The translations under genes were made by a program, and so were the position numbers. Positions 8,837 to 22,419 of a DNA stretch of 64,000 nucleotides are shown piece by piece; the first letter of the stretch is position 1; every line of letters starts with the position of its first letter. Below the pieces are notes generated by a model, which saw only the letters and a program-made list of their open reading frames with translations, did no database searches and had not been told where the DNA came from. The DNA is from Pseudoduganella albidiflava (GTDB lineage: Bacteria; Pseudomonadota; Gammaproteobacteria; Burkholderiales; Burkholderiaceae_D), in NCBI RefSeq assembly GCF_004322755.1, contig NZ_CP036401.1, positions 5,952,001 to 6,016,000 of the forward strand, read 5' to 3'.

Positions 8837-10372
8837 TTAGATGTGGTAGGCCGATTCGCCGTGGCTGTTGATATCCAGGCCTTCGCGTTCCTGTTCTTCC
8901 GGCACGCGCAGGCCGATCACCACGTCCACCAGCTTGTAGGCGATGAAGGCAACGATGCCCGACCACAGGATCGTGACGCCCACGCCGATCAGCTGGGTGA
9001 CCACCTGGCCGCCGATCGAGTAGTCCGCCGAAGCCTTGTTGGCCACATAGTCCCAGATGCCTTGGCCACCCAGCGACGGTGCCGCGAACACGCCGGTCAG
9101 CACGGCGCCCAGGATACCGCCCACGCCGTGCACGCCGAACACGTCCAGCGAGTCGTCGGCGCCCAGCATGCGCTTCAGGCCATTCACGCCCCACAGGCAG
9201 ACCACGCCCGCCAGCAGGCCGATGACCAGGCCACCCATCGGGCCGACGAAGCCGGCGGCCGGGGTGATCGCCACGAGGCCGGCAACGGCGCCGGACACGG
9301 CACCCAGCATCGAGGGCTTGCCCTTGAAGATCCATTCGGCGAACAGCCAGGACACGGTGGCGGCGGCAGTGGCCAGCAGCGTGTTCACGAAGGCCAGCGC
9401 TGCGATGTCGCCCGCTTCCAGCGCGGAACCGGCGTTGAAGCCGAACCAGCCCACCCACAGCAGCGAAGCGCCGATCATCGTCATCACCAGCGAGTGCGGG
9501 GCCATCGATTCACGGCCGTAGCCGACGCGCTTGCCCATCATGTAGGCACCCACCAGGCCGGCAACCGCGGCATTGATGTGCACCACGGTACCGCCGGCGA
9601 AGTCCAGCGCGCCGTGGCTCCACAGGTAACCACCCTTGGCGGTGACGGTGGCCAGCGACGCGGCATCGGTGATCGCGTCCGGGCCGGCCCAGAACCAGAC
9701 CATGTGCGCCATCGGCAGGTAGGCGAAGGTGAACCAGATCACGATGAAGGCCAGTACGGCGGCGAATTTCGCGCGCTCGGCGAAGGCACCGACGATCAGG
9801 CCGCAGGTGATGGCGGCAAACGTGCCCTGGAAGGCGACGAAGATAAATTCGGGAATGACGACGCCCTTGCTGAACGTTGCCGCATAGGCGAACGTGCCGG
9901 CGACGGGGTCATAGATGCCGTTCAGCAGCGCACGGCCGAATCCGCCGAAGAACGCATTGCCTTCGGTGAACGCAATCGAGTAGCCATACAGGCACCACAG
10001 CACGATGATCAGCGAGAAGATCGTGAAGATCTGCATCAGGATGGACAGCATGTTCTTCGAGCGCACCAGGCCGCCGTAGAACAGCGCCAGGCCGGGAATC
10101 GACATCATGATGACCAGCAGCGTGGAGACAAACATCCAGCTGGTGTCGCCCTTGTGTGGCGTGGGCGCGGCGGCCGGTGCTGCTTCGGCTGCGGCGGGTG
10201 CCGCGGCCGCTGGTGCCGCCGCGGGTGCTGTGTCAACGGCGGCAGGCGCCGTGGCGGTGGCGGTGGCGGCAGGCGCGTCGGCCGGCGCCGCTTCCTGAGA
10301 CCAGGCCGGCGCCGCGCTGAACGCCATCAGCATGGCTGCCCCGGCCAGCCATTTCGTTATCGTTTTTTTCAT
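8837..10372 (-). CDS. amtB: Ammonium transporter AmtB
   Basis: 511 aa inner-membrane ammonium channel. The transporter core starts around residue 75 (DTSWMFVSTLLVIMMS, then PGLALFYGGLVRSKN) and contains GHGAGDFAGG-like (SHGALDFAGGTVVHIN) and DDSLDVFGVHGVGG motifs of the Amt family. The N-terminus has a cleavable signal (ending near APAWSQ), then about 45 residues composed almost only of Ala, Pro and Thr before the first core helix. This makes it roughly 80 residues longer than a minimal AmtB. glnK is 27 bases upstream, the classical pairing in which GlnK blocks the channel under nitrogen excess. Confidence 0.95.
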   Translation of the reverse strand: MKKTITKWLAGAAMLMAFSAAPAWSQEAAPADAPAATATATAPAAVDTAPAAAPAAAAPAAAEAAPAAAPTPHKGDTSWMFVSTLLVIMMSIPGLALFYGGLVRSKNMLSILMQIFTIFSLIIVLWCLYGYSIAFTEGNAFFGGFGRALLNGIYDPVAGTFAYAATFSKGVVIPEFIFVAFQGTFAAITCGLIVGAFAERAKFAAVLAFIVIWFTFAYLPMAHMVWFWAGPDAITDAASLATVTAKGGYLWSHGALDFAGGTVVHINAAVAGLVGAYMMGKRVGYGRESMAPHSLVMTMIGASLLWVGWFGFNAGSALEAGDIAALAFVNTLLATAAATVSWLFAEWIFKGKPSMLGAVSGAVAGLVAITPAAGFVGPMGGLVIGLLAGVVCLWGVNGLKRMLGADDSLDVFGVHGVGGILGAVLTGVFAAPSLGGQGIWDYVANKASADYSIGGQVVTQLIGVGVTILWSGIVAFIAYKLVDVVIGLRVPEEQEREGLDINSHGESAYHI

Positions 10373-10399
10373 CGATTTCCCCTTTGACGCATCGTTAAG

Positions 10400-11517
<1,118 letters not shown>

Positions 11518-11586
11518 GGCGATTTCCTTTTGAGTGAACTTTTATTGCGGTTTAAAATTCGTCTGACTCGTTGTCCCTTTAGCTAA

Positions 11587-11602
11587 AGCAGAATGCGTGC
11601 CA
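11587..11602 (-). promoter_or_regulatory. Sigma-54 promoter of the porin-glnK-amtB operon
   Basis: On the minus strand this reads TGGCACGCATTCTGCT, matching the consensus TGGCACRNNNNTTGCW at all but one position, with correct GG/GC spacing. It is 70 bases upstream of the porin start codon. Confidence 0.85.
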
Positions 11603-11675
11603 GCAAATAGTTGCTGAGCTGATAGCCGAGCCGCGCTGCGCGACGCCTGTTTCGCACCAAATAATCTTCGTACTG

Positions 11676-11690
11676 GCACCATTGTGGTGC
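11676..11690. promoter_or_regulatory. NtrC-type enhancer palindrome
   Basis: GCACCATTGTGGTGC is a perfect inverted repeat of the form GCACCA-N3-TGGTGC, the arrangement of classical NtrC sites. Its centre is about 106 bases upstream of the transcription start predicted from the sigma-54 element. A lone GCACCA half-site lies at 11654-11659. Confidence 0.8.
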
Positions 11691-11722
11691 ATTTGTGCGA
11701 AAAACCTCACCTGGAGCCCATC

Positions 11723-11977
11723 GTGGACATGAACGCCTTCTTTACCGACCTGCAATCCAAGATCAACAACGTCATCGAAAATTCGCCCGCCAAGGATATC
11801 GAGCGCAACGTCAAGGCGATGATGACCCAGGGCTTTTCCAAGCTGGACCTGGTAACGCGGGAGGAATTCGACATCCAGGCCCAGGTGCTGGCCAAGACCC
11901 GCAACCGCCTGGAGTTGCTGGAAACCCGCCTGGCCGAACTGGAGGCGAAGATCGCCGCCGAGAAGGCGCCGCTGTAA
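11723..11977 (+). CDS. ubiK: UbiK-family accessory factor (YqiC/BMFP)
   Basis: About 84 aa, helical with a C-terminal heptad coiled coil (LAKTRNRLELLETRLAELEA). UbiK-type proteins assist the ubiquinone biosynthesis complex and associate with membranes. I place the start at the GTG at 11723 because GGAG lies six bases before it; the ATG two codons later (11729) is the alternative. The gene diverges from the porin operon across a 205-base regulatory gap. Confidence 0.85.
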   Translation: MDMNAFFTDLQSKINNVIENSPAKDIERNVKAMMTQGFSKLDLVTREEFDIQAQVLAKTRNRLELLETRLAELEAKIAAEKAPL

Positions 11978-12084
11978 CGACTTTTCGCGGATTTTTCTCC
12001 TTTATCGCGGCGCAAGGCCGCGCCCGCCGCAAGCGCCTAGGATGCAGGATCGTCTTCTTCATCCACAGCTTGTAGCGGGGAATC

Positions 12085-13596
12085 ATGAGCCTGGCCGTCC
12101 TGAAAAGCCGTGCGCTGAACGGCATCGAAGCGCCGGAAGTCAGCGTCGAAGTCCATCTCGCCAACGGCTTGCCGGCTTTCCACGTCGTCGGGCTGGCGGA
12201 AACGGAAGTCAAGGAAGCACGCGACCGCGTGCGCGCCGCCATCGTCAACGCGGGCTTCGAGATGCCCAACCACCGCATCACCGTCAGCCTGGCGCCGGCC
12301 GACCTGCCCAAGGAATCCGGCCGCTTCGACCTGCCGATCGCGATCGGCATCCTGGCCGCCTCCGGCCAGATCCCCTCCCCTCCCCTGGCGCGTTATGAAT
12401 TCGCCGGTGAACTGTCGCTGACCGGCGAGTTGCGGCCGATCCGCGGCGCGCTGGCCATGACGTTCGCGATGCAGCGGGCACGCGCGCACAGCGCCTTCAT
12501 CCTGCCGCTGGCGAACGCGGACGAAGCGGCGCTGGTCGATGGCGCGGCAATCTTCCCGGCGGCCACGCTGCTGGAAGTGTGCAACCACTTCTGCGCGGCC
12601 GACGATACCGTCCGGCTGGCGCGGCACCGCCCGGCACTGCAACCGGCGCGCGCCGAGCACCCCGATTTCGCCGAAGTCAAAGGGCAGTGGCATGCCAAGC
12701 GGGCGCTGGAAGTAGCTGCCGCGGGCGGGCACAGCATCATCATGGTGGGCCCGCCCGGCGCGGGCAAGACCATGCTGGCCTCGCGTTTCGCCGGCCTGCT
12801 GCCGTCGATGACAAACGATGAAGCGCTGGAAGCGGCCGCGGTGCAGTCGCTGACGGGCTCGTTCACCGCGGCGGCCTGGAAGATGCGCCCGTTTCGCGCA
12901 CCGCATCACACATCGTCGGGCGTGGCGCTGGTGGGCGGCGGCAGCGTGCCGCGCCCCGGCGAGATCTCGCTGGCACATTGCGGCGTATTGTTCCTCGACG
13001 AATTGCCGGAATTCGACCGCCGCGTGCTCGAAGTGCTGCGCGAGCCCCTCGAGTCCGGGCGCGTGACGATCTCGCGCGCCGCCCGCCAGGCCGAGTTCCC
13101 GGCGCGGTTCCAGCTGGTGGCGGCCATGAACCCTTGCCCGTGCGGCTACCACGGGCAGCTTTCCGGCCAGTGCAAGTGCTCGCAAGACACGATTAACCGC
13201 TATCAGGACCGGATCTCCGGTCCGCTGCTGGACCGCATCGACATGCAGATCGAGGTGGGCCCGGTGTCGACGGAAATGCTGCACGCCCCCGAGGATGGGG
13301 AGTCTTCGCAAGTCATCTCGGCCCGCGTGGAAGCGGCGTTCCAGCGGCAGCTGGCGCGGCAAGACAAAAGCAACCGCTACCTTACCTCGCGCGAGATCGA
13401 CAGGCACTGCAAGCCCGAGCGGGCCGGCCAGGACATGCTCCACAAGGCCATGCTGCAATTTCACTGGTCGGCCCGGGCCTATCACCGTGTACTGCGGGTA
13501 GCGCGGACGATTGCCGACCTGGCCGGTTCGGATACCGTGCAGTTCAAGCATGTGGCCGAAGCCATTCAGTTCCGCAGGGTGCTGCGCTCGTCGTGA
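12085..13596 (+). CDS. comM: YifB/ComM-family Mg-chelatase-like AAA+ ATPase
   Basis: 503 aa. Domain order: N-terminal ChlI-like domain (1-170), AAA+ Mg-chelatase ATPase with Walker A GPPGAGKT at 222-229 and Walker B LFLDELPEF, then the C-terminal Mg-chelatase domain ending in the conserved FRRVLRS. ComM is a hexameric helicase that promotes branch migration of incoming single-stranded DNA in natural transformation, and the family is also present in non-competent species. It stands alone behind ubiK. Confidence 0.92.
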   Translation: MSLAVLKSRALNGIEAPEVSVEVHLANGLPAFHVVGLAETEVKEARDRVRAAIVNAGFEMPNHRITVSLAPADLPKESGRFDLPIAIGILAASGQIPSPPLARYEFAGELSLTGELRPIRGALAMTFAMQRARAHSAFILPLANADEAALVDGAAIFPAATLLEVCNHFCAADDTVRLARHRPALQPARAEHPDFAEVKGQWHAKRALEVAAAGGHSIIMVGPPGAGKTMLASRFAGLLPSMTNDEALEAAAVQSLTGSFTAAAWKMRPFRAPHHTSSGVALVGGGSVPRPGEISLAHCGVLFLDELPEFDRRVLEVLREPLESGRVTISRAARQAEFPARFQLVAAMNPCPCGYHGQLSGQCKCSQDTINRYQDRISGPLLDRIDMQIEVGPVSTEMLHAPEDGESSQVISARVEAAFQRQLARQDKSNRYLTSREIDRHCKPERAGQDMLHKAMLQFHWSARAYHRVLRVARTIADLAGSDTVQFKHVAEAIQFRRVLRSS

Positions 13597-13655
13597 CGCC
13601 CCGCTGGACCAGCATGCCGATGGCGCGGGGGTTCGGAGGCTGCTACCATCGGTGC

Positions 13656-14159
13656 ATGAGACTTTCCTTTTCGATTCCGGTGGCGGTGGCGCTCGCCACG
13701 GTCGTCAGTGCCTGCAGCCCGAAGTTCGACTGGCGCGATTACCGCGCGGCGGACGCGCCGTATTCCGTGCTTTTCCCGGCCAAACCGGCGACGCACACCC
13801 GCACGGTCTCGCTCGATGGCCGTGAAGCGTCGATGACGATGACAGCGGCCGAAGTCGACGGCACCATGTTCGCCGTCGGCAGTGCCACGCTCGCGGACGC
13901 AACCCAGGCCGAACAGGCGGTCCGCTCGATGCGCACGGCCATGGTGCGCAATATCGGTGGCAATGTCTCCAAGGAAGCCGTGCGGGACAGCGGTATCGAC
14001 ATCGAGGCCCATGGCGCGAGCAATGGCAGGCCGATGGAGCTGCATGGCAGGTTCGTGGCCCGCGACAAACGCGCCTACCAGGTAATCGTCATCGGCCCCG
14101 AGAAGGCGGTCGATGCGGAAAACATCGACATGTTCCTCCGCTCATTCAAGCTGAACTGA
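13656..14159 (+). CDS. Predicted lipoprotein of unknown function
   Basis: 167 aa from the ATG at 13656. The N-terminus is a lipoprotein signal: basic MR, a hydrophobic core, then the lipobox VSAC with Cys at residue 20. The body (DYRAADAPYSVLFPAKPATH) resembles small periplasmic proteins of the PsbP/DUF1795-like shape with a single globular domain, but I do not recognise a family with certainty. It starts 59 bases after comM and ends 78 bases before the DUF1840 gene. Confidence 0.8.
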   Translation: MRLSFSIPVAVALATVVSACSPKFDWRDYRAADAPYSVLFPAKPATHTRTVSLDGREASMTMTAAEVDGTMFAVGSATLADATQAEQAVRSMRTAMVRNIGGNVSKEAVRDSGIDIEAHGASNGRPMELHGRFVARDKRAYQVIVIGPEKAVDAENIDMFLRSFKLN

Positions 14160-14237
14160 AGCGCCGGCATGCGCGCCGGGGTTTGCCGGCAAGCCGTGAT
14201 ATCGTTGAAGCATTAAAACAATATGTCAGGAAGCGCC

Positions 14238-14588
14238 ATGTTAATCACATTCAAATCCCAGACATCGCCCGATGTCACGATGTACCAGGAACATGCCCAT
14301 CGCATCCTGGATGTCTTGAGCAAGAGTCACACGCGCGGCGTGATCACGGCTGCCGAGGCGGCCCACGCCATTAAGCTGCTCGAGCAGGAAGTCGCGCTGA
14401 GCAAGCTGCACCCGGAAGTGGATGCCGAGCATGCCAACCACTCGCATTCCCATCACCTGCCCGACGAGGACGAGTCGGCGGAAATGGCCGAGAAAAACCA
14501 TATCGGCTTCGCGCAACGCGCCTACCCGCTGCTGGAGATGCTGCGTGCGGCGCGGGATGGCGGCGACAACGTCGTCTGGGGAATCTGA
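14238..14588 (+). CDS. DUF1840-type small protein
   Basis: 116 aa. The start at 14238 (MLITFKSQTSPDVTMY) has AGGAAG seven bases upstream. The N-terminal half and the C-terminal RAYPLLEMLRAARDGGDNVVWGI match the DUF1840 pattern of betaproteobacteria. Between them is a His/Glu-rich linker (HANHSHSHHLPDEDES) that could bind metal. Function is not known. Confidence 0.8.
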   Translation: MLITFKSQTSPDVTMYQEHAHRILDVLSKSHTRGVITAAEAAHAIKLLEQEVALSKLHPEVDAEHANHSHSHHLPDEDESAEMAEKNHIGFAQRAYPLLEMLRAARDGGDNVVWGI

Positions 14589-14616
14589 GCCGCGAATTCC
14601 ATAATTACTGTCATCG

Positions 14617-14653
14617 AAAAGCCCCTGCCAGGTAACTGGACAGGGGCTTTTTT
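14617..14653 (+). terminator. Intrinsic terminator after the DUF1840 gene
   Basis: AAAAGCCCCTG and CAGGGGCTTTT form an eleven-base-pair stem around a 13-base loop, followed by a T run on the plus strand and preceded by an A run for the other strand. Confidence 0.9.
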
Positions 14654-14806
14654 GCGCTTGGGCTCCCCTGCCTGTCGCTGCCAAGACGCTCGAAAACCCG
14701 CCAGCTTGCGTCGACGCGTTCTCCACGTAACGGCCCGATCATGCCTAATGTCAGACGGCTCGTCGGGGATGTGACACCCATGCTCCCATACGCCCTTACG
14801 GCACGC

Positions 14807-14997
14807 AAAACCAGTGACAGGCTCCGATTGTTTTCGAAAGTCTCTTCGCAGTTGAAGCCCGTCACCGTTTCCTTGCAACTTTCGCGACGAAATCGGAGCC
14901 TGTCGAAATCGGAGCCTGTCACTGGTTTCGAAATCGGAGCCTGTCCCCGGTTTCGTTAGAGGTTTCGCGGCGAAATCGGAGCCTGTCCCCAGTTTTT
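14807..14997. repeat. REP-like cluster of the AATCGGAGCCTGTC motif
   Basis: AATCGGAGCCTGTC appears in direct orientation at about 14891, 14907, 14932 and 14975, variously followed by ACTGGTTT, CCCGGTTT or CCAGTTTT. An inverted copy with the same tail (AAAACCAGTGACAGGCTCCG) lies at 14807-14826. The arrangement resembles a bacterial interspersed REP/BIME cluster. The rest of the gene-free stretch 14654-15024 holds nothing else I can support. Confidence 0.75.
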
Positions 14998-15024
14998 TCG
15001 GTAACAATTTGAATGGCCAAAAGC

Positions 15025-15059
15025 AAAAAACCCCGCCAGCACACGCTAGCGGGGTTTTT
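15025..15059 (-). terminator. rrnA terminator
   Basis: CCCCGC and GCGGGG with inner pairs around an ACAC loop, flanked by A and T runs, so it can work in both directions. It is 11 bases after the 5S gene of operon A. The same hairpin recurs twice beyond operon C (51975, 52218). Confidence 0.9.
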
Positions 15060-15070
15060 CTATGTAACAG

Positions 15071-15183
15071 CCTGACGATAACCTACTTTCACACTGGTTG
15101 CAGCACTATCATCGGCGCAAAGTCGTTTCACGGTCCTGTTCGGGATGGGAAGGTGTGGGACCGACTTGCTATGGTCATCAGGC
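15071..15183 (-). rRNA. rrf: 5S ribosomal RNA, operon A
   Basis: 113 bases. The ends pair as helix I (GCCTGA / TCAGGC). It differs from the B and C copies by one base in the plus-strand run AAGGTGTGGG (others AAGGGGTGGG). It is last in the order 16S-tRNA-Ile-tRNA-Ala-23S-5S. Confidence 0.95.
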
Positions 15184-15311
15184 ATGACTTGTACGCAGCG
15201 CCGTTCCCTATGGGGCAACGTCACTGCTCAATCCGGAAGAAGTAAAGCGAGGGTAACTCTCATCAAAGAGTAAATGCGAGGAATCATCATTGATTCATAA
15301 CCGTCAAGGTT

Positions 15312-18192
<2,881 letters not shown>

Positions 18193-18319
18193 ACCTTGAC
18201 GGCTATAGCTTCAAGCATTTACTACTGTGTTTGATGAGTTTTTGTATGCGTTCCTTTCGGAACACTACCCTAAGTGTATTCATTGCTGAATACGCTTAAT
18301 AAAACTTTACTTCTTCCAG

Positions 18320-18332
18320 ATTGTTAAAGAAC
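18320..18332 (-). promoter_or_regulatory. boxA antitermination site in the A spacer
   Basis: Minus strand reads GTTCTTTAACAAT, close to the canonical Nus boxA (TGCTCTTTAACA). It lies upstream of the 23S gene; equivalents are at 44223-44235 (B) and 55530-55542 (C, with GCTCTTTAACAAT). Confidence 0.75.
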
Positions 18333-18399
18333 GAAACAGCAGTGATCTCTAAAAGATCAAATCTAAATCTCGGGACTTAGATTTGACATCTCAAAAACT

Positions 18400-18475
18400 T
18401 GGTGGAGGATGACGGGATCGAACCGACGACCCCCTGCTTGCAAAGCAGGTGCTCTCCCAGCTGAGCTAATCCCCC
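18400..18475 (-). tRNA. tRNA-Ala (TGC)
   Basis: 76 bases with encoded CCA. Anticodon TGC lies in the loop CTTTGCAAG, and GGTTCGATCC is the T arm. It lies in the 16S-23S spacer. Confidence 0.97.
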
Positions 18476-18499
18476 AGGGAATTACGTGTGCTTGATACT

Positions 18500-18576
18500 T
18501 GGTGGGTCTGGTTGGGCTCGAACCAACGACCCCCGCGTTATCAACACGGTGCTCTAACCAGCTGAGCTACAGACCC
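18500..18576 (-). tRNA. tRNA-Ile (GAT)
   Basis: 77 bases with encoded CCA. The anticodon loop TTGATAA gives GAT; the T arm is GGTTCGAGCCC. It lies between 16S and tRNA-Ala, 24 bases before the latter. Confidence 0.97.
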
Positions 18577-18669
18577 GCATTCATACTAGCGGTGCTACTG
18601 TTTCTTCTTCATTCGACAGTCGATAAGTGTGAGCGTTTGATGCACGATCTTGACGATCAGTGCCGACTC

Positions 18670-20203
<1,534 letters not shown>

Positions 20204-20374
20204 AATCTCTGTTTTATGTCGTTTCCGACATGGTCACTCACTCAAATAACTGACGAATCATCCGAAGATGATCACGTTTTATTACTTGTGTAAGCGTTTG
20301 ATGCTATATATTTTGAGCTTCAGGACCGAAGTCCTGGGCACATCACACCAAACGCCCACACTTATCGACTGTTG

Positions 20375-20387
20375 ATTGTTAAAGAAT
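20375..20387 (-). promoter_or_regulatory. boxA in the rrnA leader
   Basis: Minus strand ATTCTTTAACAAT in the leader about 170 bases upstream of 16S. Same element at 46279-46291 (B) and 57557-57569 (C). It is expected to load the rRNA antitermination complex. Confidence 0.7.
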
Positions 20388-20453
20388 TCTGCCCTTGAAG
20401 GCCTTGCCGCGTTGTCGACAAATCGTTGTGTTTGTCAGCAGCAGAGAGATGAG

Positions 20454-20482
20454 ATTATGCGATGTTTCGTGCAGCTCGTCAA
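20454..20482 (-). promoter_or_regulatory. rrnA promoter P2
   Basis: Minus strand: -35 TTGACG (20477-20482), 17-base spacer, -10 CATAAT (20454-20459). The same TTGACG-N17 arrangement is conserved in the B and C operons. Confidence 0.8.
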
Positions 20483-20583
20483 CCCCTCAGTTTCTCCGCC
20501 TGTTTCTGCAATGTTGACTCAGCGGAAACAAACTTGGCTGTCGCAGCGTTTCGTTTTCACTAGTTCGTTGCGACAGGGACAGA

Positions 20584-20612
20584 ATTATAGCCAGCCTCGT
20601 TCCGCTTGGCAA
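20584..20612 (-). promoter_or_regulatory. rrnA promoter P1
   Basis: Minus strand: -35 TTGCCA (20607-20612), 17-base spacer, -10 TATAAT (20584-20589). It lies 81 bases after the eptA stop on the same strand, with no intrinsic terminator between. Confidence 0.8.
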
Positions 20613-20692
20613 GCCTCGGAAATTGCTTGAATAAATAATCACAAGCATTGCGCCACCGATCCATGCCGATCAGCGGAGCCGATTTGAATAGC

Positions 20693-22336
20693 TCAGTTAT
20701 CACGCGAACATGGATGGACCACATCCAGCTTCGGGTTATACACAGCCGTGTTCACGTTCAGCATGCCCAGCACTGTATGGAACACGTTATCGTGGGAAAA
20801 CGGCTGGGCGGTACGCGCGGCCAGGCATGCATGATCGATCCGGAACCGTTCGCGGAAGCCATCGGACATCCATAGCATCATCGGCACCTGGCGTTGCTCG
20901 GCCGGCGAGATGATATAAGGCGCCCCATGCAGGTACATATTGTGTTCGCCCAGCGATTCGCCGTGGTCCGAGAAATACAGCATGGAGGTATCGACATCGT
21001 CTTCGGCCGAGGCGGCGCGCAACAGGTCGATCGTCTTGCTCAGCACCAGATCGGTATAAAGGATCGTGTTGTCGTACGCCGCCACGATGGACTCGCGCGA
21101 ACACTCTTCCAGTTCATTGGTCCGGCAGACCGGCCCGAACTTGCCGAACGCCGCGGGATACCGCTTCCAGTACTCCGGCCCATGGCTGCCCTTCTGGTGC
21201 AGCACGATCACCAGGTCCCTGGTGGAATCGTGGATCGCTTGCCGCAACCCGGCCAGCAGCTGTTCGTCATGGCACTCTTCGGCGCCGCAGGGCGGCATGC
21301 CCGGCTGCGGGCGCGACACATCCTCATAGCGGACACGGTCGCACACGCCCTTGCAGCCGGAATTATTGTCGCGCCAGAGCACATCGAAGCCAGCATGGCT
21401 CAGCACGTCCAGCAAACCCTCCCGGCTGGCTGCCTTGTCGGCGGTGTAGTCATGGCGGCCCAGGTTGGAAAATACGCACGGTATGGACACCGCCGTCGCT
21501 GTGCCGCATGAACTCACGTTACGGAAATTGATCAGGCCCGGCTGCGCCAACAGCAAGGGATTGGTCTGGCGGCCATAACCATTCAGCGAGAAATTGGCGG
21601 CCCGCGCGGTTTCCCCAGCCACGATGACCGTGACCGTGCGCCGCCCCCGCGCTGCGGCCCACTTGACGCCCCGCCCCGCATCTTTGCCCAGCGGGGCGAT
21701 CACGGCCGGCATAGCCCATTTGCGTTTCAGGTAGCCGTGCGTAGCCTGGAACATATTGGTGGGCGTCAGCAGGAAACGCAGTTCGCGGTGCTCGCGTACT
21801 GCGGGTGCCAGGGTCTTGAAGAGCAGCATCAGCAGCGCGGTCACCGCCACCACCGACAATACGACCGTACCCAGCTTCAGAAACAGGCCGCGCCGCATGG
21901 GTGGAAAGCGCAGCGGCAGCCGCCACACGAGCAGCGACGGCACGATGCCCAGCAGCGTGACGGTTTGCAGCATCTGCCAGCTCAGCAACTCGTGCGCTTC
22001 CCGGGTATCCGTCTCGACCACGTTCTGCACCATCGACGCATCGATCGCCACGCCGTAGCGGTTCATGAAATACGAGGCAAACGACGCACCCAGGAACAGC
22101 GCCGTCAGCACGGGCTTGATGACGAAGCGGAAGTTGACGAGTGTGAGTACCGCGTTGAACAGCAGCACCAGGGCGGCAAACGCCCCCACGTACACCGGCA
22201 GGTTGCCAAGCCGTATGCCGCCAGTCGCCGAAAAGAACGTCCTCCAGAAACTGGCGTTATAGGCCAGCACCAGGAACGTGGAAGCGCCCAGCGTCAACAT
22301 GGAGGCGCCGATGCGCGGCAGGGTTGAAATCTTCAC
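20693..22336 (-). CDS. eptA: EptA-type lipid A phosphoethanolamine transferase
   Basis: 547 aa inner-membrane enzyme. Residues 1-180 hold about five hydrophobic segments; the rest is a periplasmic sulfatase-fold domain. The nucleophile is Thr243 in VIVAGETARAANFSLNGYG, and zinc-site motifs follow (YFSDHGESLGE, LHQKGSHGP). EptA transfers phosphoethanolamine from phosphatidylethanolamine to lipid A, lowering negative charge and giving cationic-peptide resistance. It lies 67 bases downstream of a histidine kinase-regulator pair, and a PmrA-box-like repeat precedes it. Downstream are the rrnA promoters. Confidence 0.92.
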   Translation of the reverse strand: MKISTLPRIGASMLTLGASTFLVLAYNASFWRTFFSATGGIRLGNLPVYVGAFAALVLLFNAVLTLVNFRFVIKPVLTALFLGASFASYFMNRYGVAIDASMVQNVVETDTREAHELLSWQMLQTVTLLGIVPSLLVWRLPLRFPPMRRGLFLKLGTVVLSVVAVTALLMLLFKTLAPAVREHRELRFLLTPTNMFQATHGYLKRKWAMPAVIAPLGKDAGRGVKWAAARGRRTVTVIVAGETARAANFSLNGYGRQTNPLLLAQPGLINFRNVSSCGTATAVSIPCVFSNLGRHDYTADKAASREGLLDVLSHAGFDVLWRDNNSGCKGVCDRVRYEDVSRPQPGMPPCGAEECHDEQLLAGLRQAIHDSTRDLVIVLHQKGSHGPEYWKRYPAAFGKFGPVCRTNELEECSRESIVAAYDNTILYTDLVLSKTIDLLRAASAEDDVDTSMLYFSDHGESLGEHNMYLHGAPYIISPAEQRQVPMMLWMSDGFRERFRIDHACLAARTAQPFSHDNVFHTVLGMLNVNTAVYNPKLDVVHPCSRDN

Positions 22337-22402
22337 CGTTGAAACTCCGGAATCGAAGCGTCAACGATACCGCCATGCAAGTAAACGTCGCGTCAAACAC
22401 CT

Positions 22403-22419
22403 GTTAAAGATGAGTTAAC
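22403..22419 (-). promoter_or_regulatory. PmrA-box-like direct repeat upstream of eptA
   Basis: Minus strand GTTAAC-TCATC-TTTAAC: two TTAA-core half-sites with an 11-base period, like the PmrA consensus YTTAAK-N5-YTTAAK. It overlaps the last codons of the kinase gene, 67-83 bases upstream of the eptA start. Confidence 0.55.
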
